DNA of 64,000 nucleotides. It comes from Asanoa sp. WMMD1127. GTDB taxonomy: Bacteria; Actinomycetota; Actinomycetes; Mycobacteriales; Micromonosporaceae. The notes under the pieces are model-generated. The model was not told where the DNA came from, made no database searches, and saw only the letters and a list, made by a program, of their open reading frames with translations. How positions within the stretch are numbered: the stretch's first letter is position 1; the number at the start of each line of letters is the position of its first letter. This document shows, in pieces, positions 7,166-16,031 of the stretch. A program made the position numbers and the translations under genes. Location: assembly GCF_029626225.1 (NCBI RefSeq), contig NZ_JARUBP010000001.1, forward strand, positions 5,518,001 through 5,582,000, read 5' to 3'.

Positions 7166-9523
7166 ATGACGGTCACGCAGGAGCAGGCCGCCGCGGTGCC
7201 GGAGCAGCGGCGGCACGTGATGCAGGTGCGCAAGCGCAACGGCGACCTGGAGCCGGTCGACGTCAACAAGATCGTGCGAGCGGTCGAGCGGTGGGTGGGC
7301 GACCTCGACGAGGTCGACCCGCTGCGGGTGGCGACCCGGACCATCAGCGGCCTCTACGACGGCGCCACCACCGCCGAGCTCGACAAGCTGTCGATCCAGA
7401 CGGCGGCGGAGCTGATCGGCGAGGAGCCGCAATACTCCCGGCTCGCCGCGCGCCTGCTGTCGGCCTATGTGGACAAAGAGGTACGCGGCCAGGGCGTCGC
7501 GAGCTTCAGCCAGTCGATCCGGTACGCGTACGACCAGGGTCTGATCAGCGACGAGACCGCCGCGTTCGTGGCCCGCAACGCCCGCAAGCTCGACGACGCC
7601 GTCGACCCGGCCGGAGACCTGCGGTTCGAGTACTTCGGCCTGCGCACGGTGGCCGACCGTTACCTGCTGCGCCACCCGGAGAGCCGGCTCGTGGTGGAGA
7701 CGCCGCAGTTCTGGCTGCTGCGGGTCGCGTGTGGACTGTCGAAGACCCCGGCCGAGGCCATCGGTTTCTACCGCCTGATGTCCAGCCTGGCCTACCTGCC
7801 CAGCTCGCCGACCCTGTTCAACTCCGGCACCCGGCACACCCAGATGTCGTCGTGCTTCCTGGTCGACTCGCCGCGCGACGAGCTGGACTCCATCTACGAG
7901 CGCTACCACCAGGTCGCCAAGCTGTCGAAGTTCTCCGGCGGCATCGGCATCTCGTGGAGCAGGATCCGGGGCCGGGGCGCGCTGATCCGCGGCACCAACG
8001 GCAAGTCCAACGGCATCGTGCCCTTCCTCAAGACCCTGGACGCCGGCGTGGCCGCGGTCAACCAGGGCGGCCGGCGCAAGGGCGCCGCCTGCGTCTATCT
8101 GGAGCCGTGGCATCCCGACGTCGAGGAGTTCCTGGAGCTGCGCGACAACACGGGCGAGGACTCCCGACGGACGCACAACCTCAACCTGGCCAACTGGATC
8201 CCCGACGAGTTCATGCGCCGGGTCGAGGCCGACGAGGATTGGTCGCTGGTCGACCCGTCCGACGCGCCGGAGCTGCCGGACCTCTACGGCGAGGCGTTCG
8301 ACGAGGCCTACCGGGCCGCCGAGAAGAAGGCGGTCAGGACCGTCAAGGCCCGGGACCTCTACGGCCGGATGATGCGCACGCTCGCGCAGACCGGCAACGG
8401 CTGGATGACGTTCAAGGACCCGGCGAACCGGCTCTCCAACCAGACCGGCGCGCCCGGCAACACCATCCACCTGTCCAACCTGTGCACCGAGATCCTCGAG
8501 GTGAACTCCGACGACGAGACGGCGGTCTGCAACCTCGGCTCCGTCAACCTCGCCGCACACGTCACCGCCGACGGCATCGACTGGGCGAAGCTGCGGGCGA
8601 CCGTGCGCACCGCCGTGGTGTTCCTCGACCGGGTCATCGACATCAACTACTACCCGTCGGCGCAGGCGGCCGCGTCCAACCCCCGCTGGCGGCCGGTCGG
8701 GCTCGGGCTGATGGGCCTGCAGGACGCGTTCTTCACGCTGCGGATGCCGTTCGACTCCGACGGGGCGCGGGAGCTGTCGACGCGCGTACAGGAGGAGATC
8801 TTCCTGACCGCGCTGGAGACCTCGGCGGGGCTCGCCGAGTCGTTCGGCCCGCACCCGGCGTTCGCGGAGACCCGGGCGGCGGGCGGCGACCTGCACCCGG
8901 ACCTGTGGGGCGCGACGCCCGCGCAGACCGCGCGGTGGGACGCGCTGCGGACCCGGGTCGCCGCGCACGGGCTGCGCAACTCGCTCCTCGTGGCGATCGC
9001 CCCGACGGCGACCATCGCGTCGATCGCCGGCTGCTACGAGTGCATCGAGCCGCAGGTCTCCAACCTGTTCAAACGCGAGACCATGTCCGGCGAGTTCCTG
9101 CAGATCAACAACTATCTGGTACGCGAGCTGAAGGCGCTGGGGATGTGGACCGCGCCGGTGCGCGAGGAGATCAAGCGGTCCGAGGGATCGGTGCAGGGCA
9201 TCGACTCCTTGCCGGCCGACCTGCGCGACCTGTTCCGCACCGCCTGGGAACTGCCGCAGCGGGCGCTGATCGACCTCGCCGCGGCCCGAGCGCCCTATGT
9301 GGACCAGTCGCAGTCGCTGAACCTGTTCCTCAGCGCGCCCACCATCGGCAAGCTCTCCTCGATGTACCTCTACGCCTGGAAGGCCGGCCTCAAGACCACC
9401 TACTACCTGCGGTCGCGTCCCGCGACCCGGATCCAGCAGGCGACCGTGGCCATCACGCCGCTCGCGGCGGACGCCGTCGCCTGCTCCCTGGAGAACCCCG
9501 AAAGCTGCGAGGCCTGCCAATGA
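7166..9523 (+). CDS. nrdA: Class Ia ribonucleoside-diphosphate reductase, alpha subunit
   Basis: The 785-residue catalytic subunit reduces NDPs to dNDPs in the cytoplasm with NrdB. The ATG at 7166 follows AGGAGG at 7155-7160; an upstream in-frame GTG at 7052 falls in the leader hairpin and is rejected. An ATP-cone begins at MQVRKRNGDLEPVDVNKIV, allowing allosteric control. The SSCFLVD cysteine, the active-site NLCTEI triad and the CNLGSVNLA cysteine are all present, and the C-terminal CEAC pair is the site re-reduced by thioredoxin-type donors. The stop overlaps the nrdB start (ATGA). Expression should be repressed by NrdR and by B12. Confidence 0.97.
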   Translation: MTVTQEQAAAVPEQRRHVMQVRKRNGDLEPVDVNKIVRAVERWVGDLDEVDPLRVATRTISGLYDGATTAELDKLSIQTAAELIGEEPQYSRLAARLLSAYVDKEVRGQGVASFSQSIRYAYDQGLISDETAAFVARNARKLDDAVDPAGDLRFEYFGLRTVADRYLLRHPESRLVVETPQFWLLRVACGLSKTPAEAIGFYRLMSSLAYLPSSPTLFNSGTRHTQMSSCFLVDSPRDELDSIYERYHQVAKLSKFSGGIGISWSRIRGRGALIRGTNGKSNGIVPFLKTLDAGVAAVNQGGRRKGAACVYLEPWHPDVEEFLELRDNTGEDSRRTHNLNLANWIPDEFMRRVEADEDWSLVDPSDAPELPDLYGEAFDEAYRAAEKKAVRTVKARDLYGRMMRTLAQTGNGWMTFKDPANRLSNQTGAPGNTIHLSNLCTEILEVNSDDETAVCNLGSVNLAAHVTADGIDWAKLRATVRTAVVFLDRVIDINYYPSAQAAASNPRWRPVGLGLMGLQDAFFTLRMPFDSDGARELSTRVQEEIFLTALETSAGLAESFGPHPAFAETRAAGGDLHPDLWGATPAQTARWDALRTRVAAHGLRNSLLVAIAPTATIASIAGCYECIEPQVSNLFKRETMSGEFLQINNYLVRELKALGMWTAPVREEIKRSEGSVQGIDSLPADLRDLFRTAWELPQRALIDLAAARAPYVDQSQSLNLFLSAPTIGKLSSMYLYAWKAGLKTTYYLRSRPATRIQQATVAITPLAADAVACSLENPESCEACQ

Positions 9524-10518
9524 CCCTGCTCGACCCCGGACTCGACCTGACGCTGCGCCCGATGCGCTACCCGGCGTTCTTCGAGCGGTTCAAGGACGCC
9601 ATCAAGAACACGTGGACCGTCGAGGAGGTCGACCTGCACTCCGACCTCGCCGACCTGGCCCGGCTCTCGCCGGCCGAGCAGCACCTGGTCTCGCGGCTGG
9701 TCGCGTTCTTCGCCACCGGCGACACGATCGTGGCCAACAACCTGGTGCTCAACCTCTATCAGCACGTCAACTCGCCCGAGGGCCGGCTCTACCTGTCACG
9801 CCAGCTGTTCGAGGAGGCCGTGCACGTCCAGTTCTATCTCAACCTGCTCGACACCTACGTGCCCGACGAACAGCAGCGCTTCGCGGCGTTCGCCGCCGTG
9901 GAGAACATCCCGTCGATCCGGCGCAAGGCGGAGTTCTGCTTCAAGTGGATCGACTCGATCTTCGAGCTGCGCGAGCTGCGGACGCGCGACGACCGGCGGG
10001 CCTTCCTGCTCAACCTGATCTGCTTCGCCGCGTGCATCGAGGGCCTGTTCTTCTACGGCGCCTTCGCGTATGTCTATTTCCTGCGCTCGCGTGGGCTCCT
10101 GCACGGTTTGGCCTCGGGCACCAACTGGGTGTTCCGCGACGAGTCCATGCACATGGCGTTCGCGTTCGACGTGGTCGAGACGGTCCGGCGGGAGGAGCCG
10201 GACCTGTTCGACGCCGACCTGGCGAAGCAGGTCACCGCGATGGTGACGGAGGCGGTCGACTGCGAGGCCCAGTTCGCGGAGGATCTGCTGGAGCAGGGCG
10301 TCAGCGGTCTGTCGCTTGTGGACATGCGGTCCTATCTGGAGCACGTCGCGGACCGCCGGCTGGCCATGCTCGGCATCGATCCGGTGTACGGGAGCCGGAA
10401 CCCGTTCGCCTTCATGGAGCTCCAGGACGTGCAGGAGCTGTCGAACTTCTTCGAGCGGCGGGTCTCCGCCTACCAGGTCGGCGTCACCGGCACGGTCAGC
10501 TTCGACGACGACTTCTGA
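9520..10518 (+). CDS. nrdB: Class Ia ribonucleoside-diphosphate reductase, beta (radical) subunit
   Basis: The 332-residue small subunit houses the di-iron tyrosyl-radical cofactor. Visible ligands include Asp68 (ATGDTIVANN), Glu99 and His102 in EEAVHVQFY, and Glu/His in DESMHMAF. The radical Tyr is at the expected place as Tyr106, seven residues after Glu99, so this is not a radical-free subclass Ic enzyme. The C-terminus VSFDDDF is the acidic tail that docks on NrdA. It is translationally coupled to nrdA. No nrdS-like third gene follows; a hairpin at 10529-10556 closes the operon. Confidence 0.97.
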   Translation: MTLLDPGLDLTLRPMRYPAFFERFKDAIKNTWTVEEVDLHSDLADLARLSPAEQHLVSRLVAFFATGDTIVANNLVLNLYQHVNSPEGRLYLSRQLFEEAVHVQFYLNLLDTYVPDEQQRFAAFAAVENIPSIRRKAEFCFKWIDSIFELRELRTRDDRRAFLLNLICFAACIEGLFFYGAFAYVYFLRSRGLLHGLASGTNWVFRDESMHMAFAFDVVETVRREEPDLFDADLAKQVTAMVTEAVDCEAQFAEDLLEQGVSGLSLVDMRSYLEHVADRRLAMLGIDPVYGSRNPFAFMELQDVQELSNFFERRVSAYQVGVTGTVSFDDDF

Positions 10519-10528
10519 CGGACCGGCC

Positions 10529-10556
10529 CGGGACGGCGGTGGGCGCCGCCGTCCCG
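10529..10556. terminator. Terminator hairpin between nrdB and convergent Imm1-like gene
   Basis: CGGGACGGCGG (10529-10539) pairs perfectly with CCGCCGTCCCG (10546-10556) over a six-base loop. It begins 11 bases after the nrdB stop and ends 8 bases from the convergent stop, a typical bidirectional terminator position. No U-tract, as usual for high-GC actinomycetes. Confidence 0.7.
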
Positions 10557-10563
10557 GCCGCCG

Positions 10564-11010
10564 TCAGCCGGTGCGCCACTCCAGGTCGGGATGCGGCCGG
10601 CCGGCCGCCATGAACTCCCGCACCGCGGCCAGCGCGGTCTCCTCGTCGACGACGTCCTCGGGAGCGAACGAACGCGAACGCCCGTCCACCATCAGCTCGA
10701 CCGGCGCGCTGCCCTCACCTCCGGCCCGCGGCCGCTGCAACACGACCCGGTCCTCGTGGTCGAGCGCCCCGACATAGACGTGAAAGACTCCGAGCCCACC
10801 ACCGACCGCGATGTACGCGCCCGCCGTGTCCTCGACGGTCAGCTCGGTGTGCCGCCGCTGATCGAGCGCCCGCAACGCGGCCACCACGTCCTCGATCGCC
10901 GGTGACGCGATGACCACGGACTGCGTAGGCCCGGGTTCACGCACGTCGTATTCCAATCGCAGACCGGTGTCCGGGTTGACCGCCGGTCCGTCAAGTTGAT
11001 CGTCGCCCAC
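10564..11010 (-). CDS. Imm1-like immunity-family protein
   Basis: The C-terminal ~130 residues follow the Imm1 pattern: LRLEYDV...VVIASPAIEDVVAAL, then TELTVEDTAGAYIAVGGGLGVFHVYVG, a VELMVDGRSRSFAPEDVVDEETAL strand, and AVREFMAAGRPHPDLEWR at the end. Imm1 proteins neutralise nuclease or deaminase toxins in polymorphic toxin systems. No cognate toxin is adjacent, and the gene follows a DUF4062-STAND gene on the same strand 55 bases away. The start is uncertain: GTG at 11010 is chosen, with GTG codons at 11028 and 11031 as alternatives. The function here is inferred from the family pattern only. Confidence 0.7.
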   Translation of the reverse strand: MGDDQLDGPAVNPDTGLRLEYDVREPGPTQSVVIASPAIEDVVAALRALDQRRHTELTVEDTAGAYIAVGGGLGVFHVYVGALDHEDRVVLQRPRAGGEGSAPVELMVDGRSRSFAPEDVVDEETALAAVREFMAAGRPHPDLEWRTG

Positions 11011-11065
11011 GTCAAGGCAAGCGCCCACCACCCCTGATCTGTCACCGCCGGCGCCGTGGGCCCGA

Positions 11066-13639
11066 TCACGGGACGCCGTTGGCCGCGGCGACCGCGTCCG
11101 GGCGGTTGAGGGCCGTGCCCTTCGCGAACACTCTGTTGAACGTGGCCGCGCCCAGCGCCTCCCGGAGCCGGGTCGCCAGCTCGGCCTCGGGCCGGCGCAA
11201 CGAGGGCCAGACCCGCAGTCCGGCCCGGCGGCGCAAACCGTCGGCCGCCCCGGCCAGCAGCGCCGACCGTTCGGCGTCACCCTCCACGAAGGACAGTTGC
11301 GCGAACATGGCCAGGCACAGCGTCACCAGCTGGGTGCTGTAGGCGGCGAGGCTGAGGTCGAGCCCTTCGGCGAACAGCGCGCGGGCGTCCGGCAACCGGC
11401 CCCGCGCAAGCGCCAGCGTGCCGAGCAGGATCTGGGACGTGGCGGCCAGCCACGGGTTGTCCAGCTCGACCGCCAGGTCGTGGGCGGCCCGCAGGTGCGC
11501 CAGCGCGTCGTCGTGGCGGCCGGTCGTGGTCTCCAGGGAGCCGGCGGTGAGCGCGGCCGACGCCGTACCCAGGGGCTCGTCCTGGCGCCGGAACTCCTCG
11601 ATCGCGGCCAGGGCCTCGCGGAGCGCGCCGTCCACGTCGGCGACCATCGTCGAGGTCCAGGCCATCGCCAGCAGGCCCGCCGCGTGCAGGTACGGGTCGT
11701 CGAAGCCGGACAGCAGCGGCTCCAGCCGGCGCCGGGCCGCCAGCGCCGACTCGTCGTCGCCGGTCTCCCGCGCGGTGACGGCCGCCGTCCACAGCAGCTC
11801 GGCCCGGGCGTGAACGTCCAGCGTGTCCGCCGTCGGCATCAGCTGGTCGATCCAGGACCGGGCCTCACCGAGATGGTCCCGCTGCGACCAGAAGGGCCAC
11901 AGCACGCGGAACAGGTGGGGCAGCGGCCGCTGGTCGTGGGCCAGGTACCAGCGCACGGCGGCGGCCAGGTTGCCCGCCTCGAGCTGCAGCCGCTCGACCC
12001 ATTCGCGCTGCCCGGCGCCGCGCAGTGACCGGTCGGCCAGCAGCGCCATCGCCTCGAAGTGGTCGGCGTGCCGCCGCCGGATCGCGGGCTCGTCGGGCCG
12101 CTCCGCGAGCCGCTCGGCGACGAACGCGCGGATCGTCTCCAGCATCCGGCAGCGGGTGCCGAGCTCGGTGTGCTCGAGCTGGATCAGGCTGTGCCGCAGC
12201 AGCGCGTCGGTCAGGTCGAGCGTCCGGTCCTCGTCGAGCCCGGCGACGTCGGCCACGGCGGGGATGCTCCAGCCGTCGACGAACGCCGCCGCGATCTCCA
12301 GCAGCGACCGCTCCGCCTCGTCGAGCAGGTCCACGCTCCACCGCACCGTGGCGCGCAACGTGCGCTGCCGCTGCGGCAGGTCCACCGCCCCGGAGCCCAG
12401 CGCGTCCAGCGACGTGCCCAGCCGGCGCAACAACATGACCGGATCGAGCGTCCGGGTACGCGCGGCGGCGAGCTCGATCGCCAACGGCAGCCCCTCCAAC
12501 CGCCGGCAGATCTCGGCCACCGTCTCGGCGTTGCGCTCGGTGAGGGCGAAGTCGTAGCGGGCCGCCCGCGCCCGGTCGACGAACAGCGCCACGGCCGGCG
12601 TCGCCGCCAGCTCCGCGAGCGACATCGTCGCGGGGTCGGCCGGCAGCGGCAGTGGCGACACGGGATATTCCCGCTCGGCCCGCAGCTCCAGCACCGTCCG
12701 GCTCGTCGTCAGCAGGGTCACGCCGGGGCACCGCGTCAGCAGTTCCCCGAGGTCGTCGGCCGCCCCGACCACCTGTTCGAGGTTGTCCACGATGAGCAGC
12801 CACCGCTCGTCGCCGAGCCGGCCGCAGATCGCGTCCAACGGCACGTCGGTGCCGGCCAGATCGGCGCCGACCTGGCGAGCGATGACGGCGAGCACCTGCT
12901 CGGGCACGGTCACGCCGGCCAGCGGCACGAACACGACGCCGGCCGGGAACCGGTCGCGGACCCGCTCGCCGACCGCGATGGCCAGCCGCGTCTTGCCGAC
13001 CCCACCCGGCCCGGTCAGCGTCACCAGGCGGGTGTCCGGCTCGCCGACGAGCGCGCTCACCTCGTCGATGGCCCGCTCGCGCCCGATCAGCGAGGTCCGG
13101 GCGGCCGGCAGCGGCTCCGGTCCGCGTACCCCCGCTGTGGGGGCCGGCGTGGCCGCGGCGAACCGCTCGCTGAGCAGCATCGCGAGGTCGTCGCGGACGA
13201 GCTGGTGGAGCTCGGCGGCGTCGCGGAACGGTCGGTACGACAGCTGGCCCTCGGCGCGCATCCGGGCGATCAGCTCGGTGAGCCTGGGCTCCCGGTCCGG
13301 CGCGGGCTCCTTGACGTAGACGAGCCGCGGCAGCGACCGGGCCAGCACGAACTCGTCCTCCAGGCCCGAGATGTCCATGCCGGGGCCCATCCAGCCGTAC
13401 TCCTGCCAGTAGAGCCCGACGAAGATGTCGCTCTGCGCCAGATATGCCCGGTAGACGGCCCGGGGCGGGTGGGGGCGGGCGCCGAGCTCGAACATCACCG
13501 GCGTGAGCCGCAGCGCCTGGATGGCCTGGGCGACGACCTCCCGCTCTGGGGCGAGCTCGCGCAGCGTCGAGCTGACGAACACCCGCAGCCGCTGGTCCGG
13601 GGTACGGATCGTCGACCGAGGGCGCGGGGTGGGCTCCAC
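11066..13639 (-). CDS. DUF4062 - STAND (NB-ARC-like) ATPase - TPR protein
   Basis: The 857-residue protein has three parts. Residues ~17-165 are DUF4062, with RVFVSSTLRELAPER at its start and a GLYWQEYGWM motif, a fold related to TIR-type domains. Residues ~184-450 are a STAND-class ATPase with Walker A GPGGVGKT (210-217), Walker B LLIVDN (281-286) and sensor TTSR (311-314). The remainder is helical TPR-like repeats. STAND proteins oligomerise on ligand sensing by the C-terminal repeats and then activate the N-terminal domain. The architecture is shared by AfsR-like regulators and by anti-phage NTPases; there is no DNA-binding domain here, so an effector role is more likely than transcription control. 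The start is GTG. Confidence 0.88.
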   Translation of the reverse strand: MEPTPRPRSTIRTPDQRLRVFVSSTLRELAPEREVVAQAIQALRLTPVMFELGARPHPPRAVYRAYLAQSDIFVGLYWQEYGWMGPGMDISGLEDEFVLARSLPRLVYVKEPAPDREPRLTELIARMRAEGQLSYRPFRDAAELHQLVRDDLAMLLSERFAAATPAPTAGVRGPEPLPAARTSLIGRERAIDEVSALVGEPDTRLVTLTGPGGVGKTRLAIAVGERVRDRFPAGVVFVPLAGVTVPEQVLAVIARQVGADLAGTDVPLDAICGRLGDERWLLIVDNLEQVVGAADDLGELLTRCPGVTLLTTSRTVLELRAEREYPVSPLPLPADPATMSLAELAATPAVALFVDRARAARYDFALTERNAETVAEICRRLEGLPLAIELAAARTRTLDPVMLLRRLGTSLDALGSGAVDLPQRQRTLRATVRWSVDLLDEAERSLLEIAAAFVDGWSIPAVADVAGLDEDRTLDLTDALLRHSLIQLEHTELGTRCRMLETIRAFVAERLAERPDEPAIRRRHADHFEAMALLADRSLRGAGQREWVERLQLEAGNLAAAVRWYLAHDQRPLPHLFRVLWPFWSQRDHLGEARSWIDQLMPTADTLDVHARAELLWTAAVTARETGDDESALAARRRLEPLLSGFDDPYLHAAGLLAMAWTSTMVADVDGALREALAAIEEFRRQDEPLGTASAALTAGSLETTTGRHDDALAHLRAAHDLAVELDNPWLAATSQILLGTLALARGRLPDARALFAEGLDLSLAAYSTQLVTLCLAMFAQLSFVEGDAERSALLAGAADGLRRRAGLRVWPSLRRPEAELATRLREALGAATFNRVFAKGTALNRPDAVAAANGVP

Positions 13640-13715
13640 CGCCCCAGTCTCGTGCGGATGGCCGGGTCGCGGGTCGGGGTCGCCGGATCGCGGTGGCGGT
13701 GGGGCGGTAGTGGCC

Positions 13716-14930
13716 CTAGGGTCGCAGGCGCACGCAGCCGGGCTCGAGGTCGCCGATGGAGAGGGCGCCGAGCAGAGCGAGCGTACGGCGCATGTCGGCC
13801 CGCAGGAGCTCCAGCGCTCTGGTGACGCCGGCCTCGCCGCCGGCCATCAGCCCGTAGAGGTACGCCCGGCCGACCAGGCCGGCCCGGGCGCCGAGCCCGA
13901 CCGCGGCTATCACGTCGGCGCCGTCGAGGACGCCACCGTCGACGTAGACCTCCGCCCGGTCGCCGACCGCCTCGACCACCGCGGGCAGCTCCTCGAGCGG
14001 TGTCACGGCCCGGTCGAGCTGGCGGCCGCCGTGGTTGGAGACGACGACCGCGTCCGCGCCCGCGTCGACCACGATGCGCGCGTCGGCCGCGCCCTGCACG
14101 CCCTTGACGACCAGCGGACCCTTCCAGACGTCGCGCAGCCACTCGAGGTCGGCCGGCGTGGCGCGCGGGTCGAACACCCGGTCGACCAGGTCGGCCAGCG
14201 CGCCGTCGGTGCTCGTCAACGACGCGAACCGCAGTGGCGGCGTGGTCAACAGGTGGAACCACCAGCTCGGGTGGCGGGCCATGCCGGCCAAGGTCCGCAG
14301 GGTCAGGTCGGGCGGGATGGTCAGCCCGTTGCGCACGTCGCGCAGGCGGGCGCCGGAGACCGGAGTGTCCACGGTGAGCATCAGCGCGCGATAGCCACTG
14401 GCCGCGGCCCGGGCCACCAGGTCCTTGGTGGCGCCGCGGTCCTGCCAGAGATAGAGCTGGAACCAGCGGTCGCCACCGGACCCGTCGAGCCCTTCCGGCG
14501 GAACCGTGCCCATGGTGGACAGTGTGTAGGGGACACCGGCGGCCGCGGCCGCCGCGGCGACCGCGTGCTCGCCCTCGTGGTGCATCATCCGGGTGAAGCC
14601 GGTCGGCGCGAGCACCAGCGGCATCGTGGCGGGCCGGCCGAGCAGCGTGGTGGCGAGGTCCGGGTCGGAGACGTCGCGCAGCACCCGCGGCCGGAACTCG
14701 ACGCGGGCGAAGGCCGCCCGGCTGCGCGCGAGGCTGATCTCGCCTTCAGCGGCTCCGTCGACGTAGTCGAAGACCGCCCGGGGCGTGTGCCGGCGGGCGA
14801 TCAGCCGCAGGTCGGCGACGCTGGCGGCGCGGCGCACGCGGGCCGCCCGCCGCCAGGCCGGCGTCTCGATCCGCACCAGCGGCCGGAGGTCGGACCAGCG
14901 CGGGAGCTGTCGCGGCACGTGTCGAGACAC
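13716..14930 (-). CDS. FMN-dependent alpha-hydroxy-acid oxidizing protein (L-lactate dehydrogenase-like)
   Basis: The 404-residue protein is a (beta/alpha)8 flavoenzyme of the glycolate oxidase / L-lactate dehydrogenase family. FDYVDGAAEGE carries the FMN-site residues near the N-terminus, PLVLAPTGFTRMMH and FQLYLWQDR follow, and LTVDTPVSGARLRD matches the family's LTVDTPxxGxRxxD block. The active-site base is in SNHGGRQLD, with VYVDGGVLDGADV and GRAYLYGLMAGGE as phosphate-binding strands. It oxidises a 2-hydroxy acid to the 2-oxo acid; L-lactate is the likeliest substrate. The N-terminal ~45 residues are Arg-rich and extend beyond the usual family start. Confidence 0.92.
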   Translation of the reverse strand: MSRHVPRQLPRWSDLRPLVRIETPAWRRAARVRRAASVADLRLIARRHTPRAVFDYVDGAAEGEISLARSRAAFARVEFRPRVLRDVSDPDLATTLLGRPATMPLVLAPTGFTRMMHHEGEHAVAAAAAAAGVPYTLSTMGTVPPEGLDGSGGDRWFQLYLWQDRGATKDLVARAAASGYRALMLTVDTPVSGARLRDVRNGLTIPPDLTLRTLAGMARHPSWWFHLLTTPPLRFASLTSTDGALADLVDRVFDPRATPADLEWLRDVWKGPLVVKGVQGAADARIVVDAGADAVVVSNHGGRQLDRAVTPLEELPAVVEAVGDRAEVYVDGGVLDGADVIAAVGLGARAGLVGRAYLYGLMAGGEAGVTRALELLRADMRRTLALLGALSIGDLEPGCVRLRP

Positions 14931-14942
14931 CCCCTGGCCTCC

Positions 14943-15917
14943 TCAGCAGGGTCCGACGTCGAGCGCCTCGGTGACGTCGGCGACGTGGAGGCCGGGGTGC
15001 GGTCCGCCGGCGAGGGTGTAGAGCGTCGGGCCGACGGACACCACGCCGAGGCCGTGCCGGGGGGTGGGCAACGGTGGCAGGGCGCGCCAGGCGCGGGCGG
15101 CGACGTCGTACGCCTCGACCTCGGGAAATGTCTCCTCGCCCTCGCCGCCGATCGCGACGACGAGGCCGGTGCAGGTCGCGGCCGCGGACAGGCCGCCACG
15201 CGCGGTCGGGAGCGCGGGGAGCGTCGACCACTCCCCGGTACGCGGGTCGAACGCCTCGAACGCGTCGAGGTTGCCGTCGAGGCCGCGGACCCGGCCGCCC
15301 ACGGTGTAGACGATGCCGTCGATACCGGCGCCGCCCAGGTGCTCCCGTGGCGTCGGCGGTCCCGGGGCCGTCGTCCACGTGTCGCTCGCGGCGTCGTAGA
15401 CCAGCATCTCCCGCGCCAGGCCGTCGGGGCCGATGCCACCGGCGACGTGCACCCGGCTGCCGACGGCCACCGCGGTGCCGGCGGCCCGACCGGCGGGCAT
15501 CGGCGCGAGCGGTTGCCAGGACGAGCCGGTCAGCCGGTACGCGCCGGTGTGTGGCCGGTCGGCGCTGGTGTAGCCGCCGAAGACGTGCACCGCACCGTCC
15601 ACTGTGGCGGCCATCGCGTGGTCGACCGCCACGGGCAGCGCGGGCCCGGGCGTCCACCGGCCGGTGGTGGTGTCGAGCACCTCGACGGTGGCGACCGAGT
15701 CGCCGCCGGTGACCAGGCCGCCCATGACGTAGATCAGCGATCCGGCGGCGGCCGCGACGACCTCGGTGCGGGTCGTCGGCGCGGGCGCGAGCGACCGCCA
15801 CCCACCGCCGGCGGTCGGCGGCGCGGGCGCCGTCTCCAGCGGCAGCTGCTTGGGGCCGCCGCCGCAGGCCGCGGCGAACAGCAGCACGGGCACCAGCACG
15901 GCGGGGGACAACCGCAT
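14943..15917 (-). CDS. Kelch-repeat lipoprotein
   Basis: The 324-residue protein starts with a lipoprotein signal ending in LLFAAACGG, so Cys18 should be lipidated and the protein held on the outer face of the membrane. The rest is about six kelch blades, each with a GG dipeptide after a strand (YVMGG, HVFGG, HVAGG, YTVGG, VAIGG, YTLAGG) and spaced Tyr and Trp, forming a beta-propeller. The function is not readable from the sequence; ligand binding is usual for such propellers. It lies 12 bases upstream of the hydroxy-acid oxidase on the same strand, so the two are probably co-transcribed. Confidence 0.88.
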   Translation of the reverse strand: MRLSPAVLVPVLLFAAACGGGPKQLPLETAPAPPTAGGGWRSLAPAPTTRTEVVAAAAGSLIYVMGGLVTGGDSVATVEVLDTTTGRWTPGPALPVAVDHAMAATVDGAVHVFGGYTSADRPHTGAYRLTGSSWQPLAPMPAGRAAGTAVAVGSRVHVAGGIGPDGLAREMLVYDAASDTWTTAPGPPTPREHLGGAGIDGIVYTVGGRVRGLDGNLDAFEAFDPRTGEWSTLPALPTARGGLSAAATCTGLVVAIGGEGEETFPEVEAYDVAARAWRALPPLPTPRHGLGVVSVGPTLYTLAGGPHPGLHVADVTEALDVGPC

Positions 15918-15953
15918 CAGGCCAGTCTGCTGCCGCACGCGCCCGCTGTCCAC

Positions 15954-15975
15954 GCGTACGCAGATCTGCGTACGC
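15954..15975. promoter_or_regulatory. 22-bp perfect palindrome in a divergent promoter region
   Basis: The half-site GCGTACGCAGA is followed immediately by its exact reverse complement, with no spacer. It lies between the start of the kelch lipoprotein gene (15917, minus) and the SDR gene (16032, plus). A dimeric repressor could cover both promoters. No regulator gene adjoins it, so the binding protein is unknown. Confidence 0.5.
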
Positions 15976-16031
15976 CCGATGCCGTCCGTCGACAGACGCC
16001 GGGGCCGCCGACCGGCGGCAGCCTGACAGGT

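Noticed and set aside
7052-7166. Upstream GTG start for nrdA
   Set aside because: It would place coding sequence inside the leader hairpin and lacks a ribosome site. ATG at 7166 has AGGAGG at the right distance and begins the conserved N-terminus.
7291-10518. A 1075-codon plus-strand open frame across nrdA and nrdB
   Set aside because: The first part is the wrong frame of nrdA and only the NrdB part from 9520 is real. It is not an NrdA-NrdB fusion; nrdA has its own stop at 9523.
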